NCBI RefSeq assembly: GCF_000719095.1
Contig: NZ_JOEH01000006.1
Coordinates: 1-64,000 of the forward strand
Direction: 5' to 3'
Length of the DNA stretch: 64,000 nt
Source: Streptacidiphilus jeojiense
Lineage (GTDB): Bacteria; Actinomycetota; Actinomycetes; Streptomycetales; Streptomycetaceae
The position numbers and the translations under genes are program-made. How positions within the stretch are numbered: position 1 is the stretch's first letter; the number at the start of each line of letters is the position of its first letter. Shown here piece by piece: positions 63,249 through 64,000 of the stretch. Under the pieces are notes generated by a model, which did not search any database, was not told where the DNA came from, and was given only the letters and a program-made list of their open reading frames with translations.

Positions 63249-63341
63249 TGGGGTCACTCGACCTGCATCGGGGTCACTCGTCGACACTTTATGACCGATA
63301 TGTCCGAATTCAGTGAGCCCAACGTAGGTCGAGTGACCCCA
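63249..63341. mobile_element. MITE-like element 2 with GGGGTCACTCG repeats
   Basis: A 93-bp element bounded by perfect 16-bp inverted repeats: TGGGGTCACTCGACCT (63249-63264) and AGGTCGAGTGACCCCA (63326-63341). A second GGGGTCACTCG lies at 63270-63280. The core shares GGGTCACT with element 1, 19 bp away. It is too short to encode a transposase. Confidence 0.5.
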
Positions 63342-63551
63342 GAACGGCCCAGAGCGGCCCGGAACGGCGCACGCGCCCCAGCCCCGCGCCCTCGCCGCAC
63401 GCTCTGCGCCGGGCCCCAGCACCCCCCGCCCTTGTCGCGCGGCGAAGCCGCTTCTTTCCGGGCGTGAGCCCGGGAGACGGCGGCCGACTCGCGTCACCAC
63501 ACGCTGCCGTTGCAGGCGTGGGGCGTTTCCACCGCCCGCCGTGTCGCGTCG

Positions 63552-64000
63552 TCACCACTGGGGGATCGGTGTGCTGTCGGTTGCTCCCAGGCGTGGGGTG
63601 TCCGTCAGTTCCAGGTGTGCTCCCGGTTGGTGCAGTTCCAGGACGATGAGCTCATTGGTTCCGGGCCGCCAGAGCGGGGCCGGGGCGTAAAGGGTCTCCT
63701 GCGGGCCTTCGGCCCAGTAGCGGCCCAGGGCGAAGCCGTTGAGCCAGACCATGCCCTTGGTCCAGCCGGGCAGGGCGAGGAAGCCGTCGGCCGGGGTGTC
63801 GATGTCCAGGTGGAGGCGGTGGAAGGTGGGGCCGGTGGTCGGCGAAGCCGGGGAGACCTGTGGGGTCGGGAACTCCAGCGGGGTGAGGTCGGCCAGCGGT
63901 AGGGGGCGGATCTCCCAGTCGAACTGGTACTGGTTGTCCAGCCGTACGCCGCCGCTGATGCCCTTGCGGTCGGTGGTCAGCAGTGGGCCGTAGTTGATCC
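63552..64000 (-). CDS. GH35 beta-galactosidase, C-terminal part (runs off the window)
   Basis: Only the last 148 residues lie in the window; the 5' part is to the right. The end reads FHRLHLDIDTPADGFLALPG, then WTKGMVWLNGFALGRYWAEG and QETLYAPAPLWRPGTNELIVLELH, the jelly-roll segment that closes GH35 beta-galactosidases (the GMVWLNG.x.LGRYW stretch is highly conserved). The catalytic residues are outside. The tail ends LGATDSTPIPQW. It removes terminal beta-galactosyl groups, fitting the plant-polysaccharide theme of the amylase, GH43 and GH3 genes. Confidence 0.9.
   Translation of the reverse strand, partial: INYGPLLTTDRKGISGGVRLDNQYQFDWEIRPLPLADLTPLEFPTPQVSPASPTTGPTFHRLHLDIDTPADGFLALPGWTKGMVWLNGFALGRYWAEGPQETLYAPAPLWRPGTNELIVLELHQPGAHLELTDTPRLGATDSTPIPQW

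Larger units (their letters stand above)
62814..63551. other. Gene-poor region with two repeat elements
   Basis: About 740 bp without a credible gene between the VOC gene and the beta-galactosidase end. Frames here are short and lack binding sites. The middle holds two inverted-repeat elements (63120-63229 and 63249-63341), the flanks are plain GC-rich sequence. Confidence 0.6.

Noticed and set aside
63120..63341. Reading the GGGTCACT repeats as replication iterons or a CRISPR array
   Set aside because: Copies are in both orientations with unequal spacing and no spacers of constant length; terminal inverted repeats fit a MITE better.

Overview
The window is a chromosomal segment of a high-GC filamentous actinomycete, most likely Streptomycetaceae (Streptomyces, Kitasatospora or Streptacidiphilus type). 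The reasons are uniformly GC-rich third codon positions, many GTG/TTG starts, a chaplin gene, an amt-glnK pair behind GlnR-like boxes, a xylobiose-type LacI/ABC/GH3 locus, and a single rare TTA codon in a LuxR-type regulator, the hallmark of bldA control. I saw no rRNA, tRNA or CRISPR array. The species is not determinable by reading.

Layout. 0-4 kb: a DUF222/HNH protein that looks internally deleted, a hypothetical protein, and a TetR-MFS efflux pair with its operator. 4-9 kb: a secreted alpha-amylase with three tandem starch-binding domains, convergent with glnK-amt (ammonium uptake), then a short chaplin. 9-13 kb: the threonine-to-glycine pathway (tdh-kbl) with a LysR gene, a small lipoprotein and a TMEM175-type channel. 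13-24 kb: mostly single genes: DsbA-like oxidoreductase, MerR/GyrI regulator, secreted PNGase A-like protein, deazaflavin-dependent reductase, membrane alpha/beta-hydrolase, CPBP protease, SLC13 permease and leucyl aminopeptidase.

24-32 kb: a tightly packed six-gene signalling operon (Ser/Thr kinase, YbjN-like protein, NfeD/OB-like membrane protein, TerY-like vWA protein, PP2C phosphatase, divergent kinase with a zinc-binding tail), followed by a large TTA-containing LuxR (LAL) regulator. It matches and extends the TerY-P triad. 32-35 kb: a ferric-reductase-like membrane protein, a ferredoxin-FAD reductase fusion and a small membrane protein, all translationally coupled. 35-44.5 kb: an ABC-F ATPase with a structured leader, a polar amino-acid ABC importer, SnoaL/TetR and PNPOx genes, a DUF3533-like exporter, and a MarR-AlkA-like pair behind twin operators.

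44.6-49.5 kb: the least explained part. A lysozyme-like (GH24-type) protein is followed, with almost no spacing, by two large proteins (709 and 675 aa) that I cannot place in any family. 49.5-58.2 kb: a xylo-oligosaccharide locus (GH43, LacI, binding protein, two permeases, GH3) resembling bxlR-bxlEFG-bxlA, with a LacI-type operator that resembles one upstream of the amylase. 58.2-64 kb: a PCMT-type methyltransferase resembling the FxLD lanthipeptide system, a baeRF protein, a proline-rich membrane protein, an ArsC-family protein, a pterin-dehydratase/VOC fusion, a gene-poor stretch with two MITE-like inverted-repeat elements bearing GGGTCACT motifs, and the C-terminal end of a GH35 beta-galactosidase running off the right edge.
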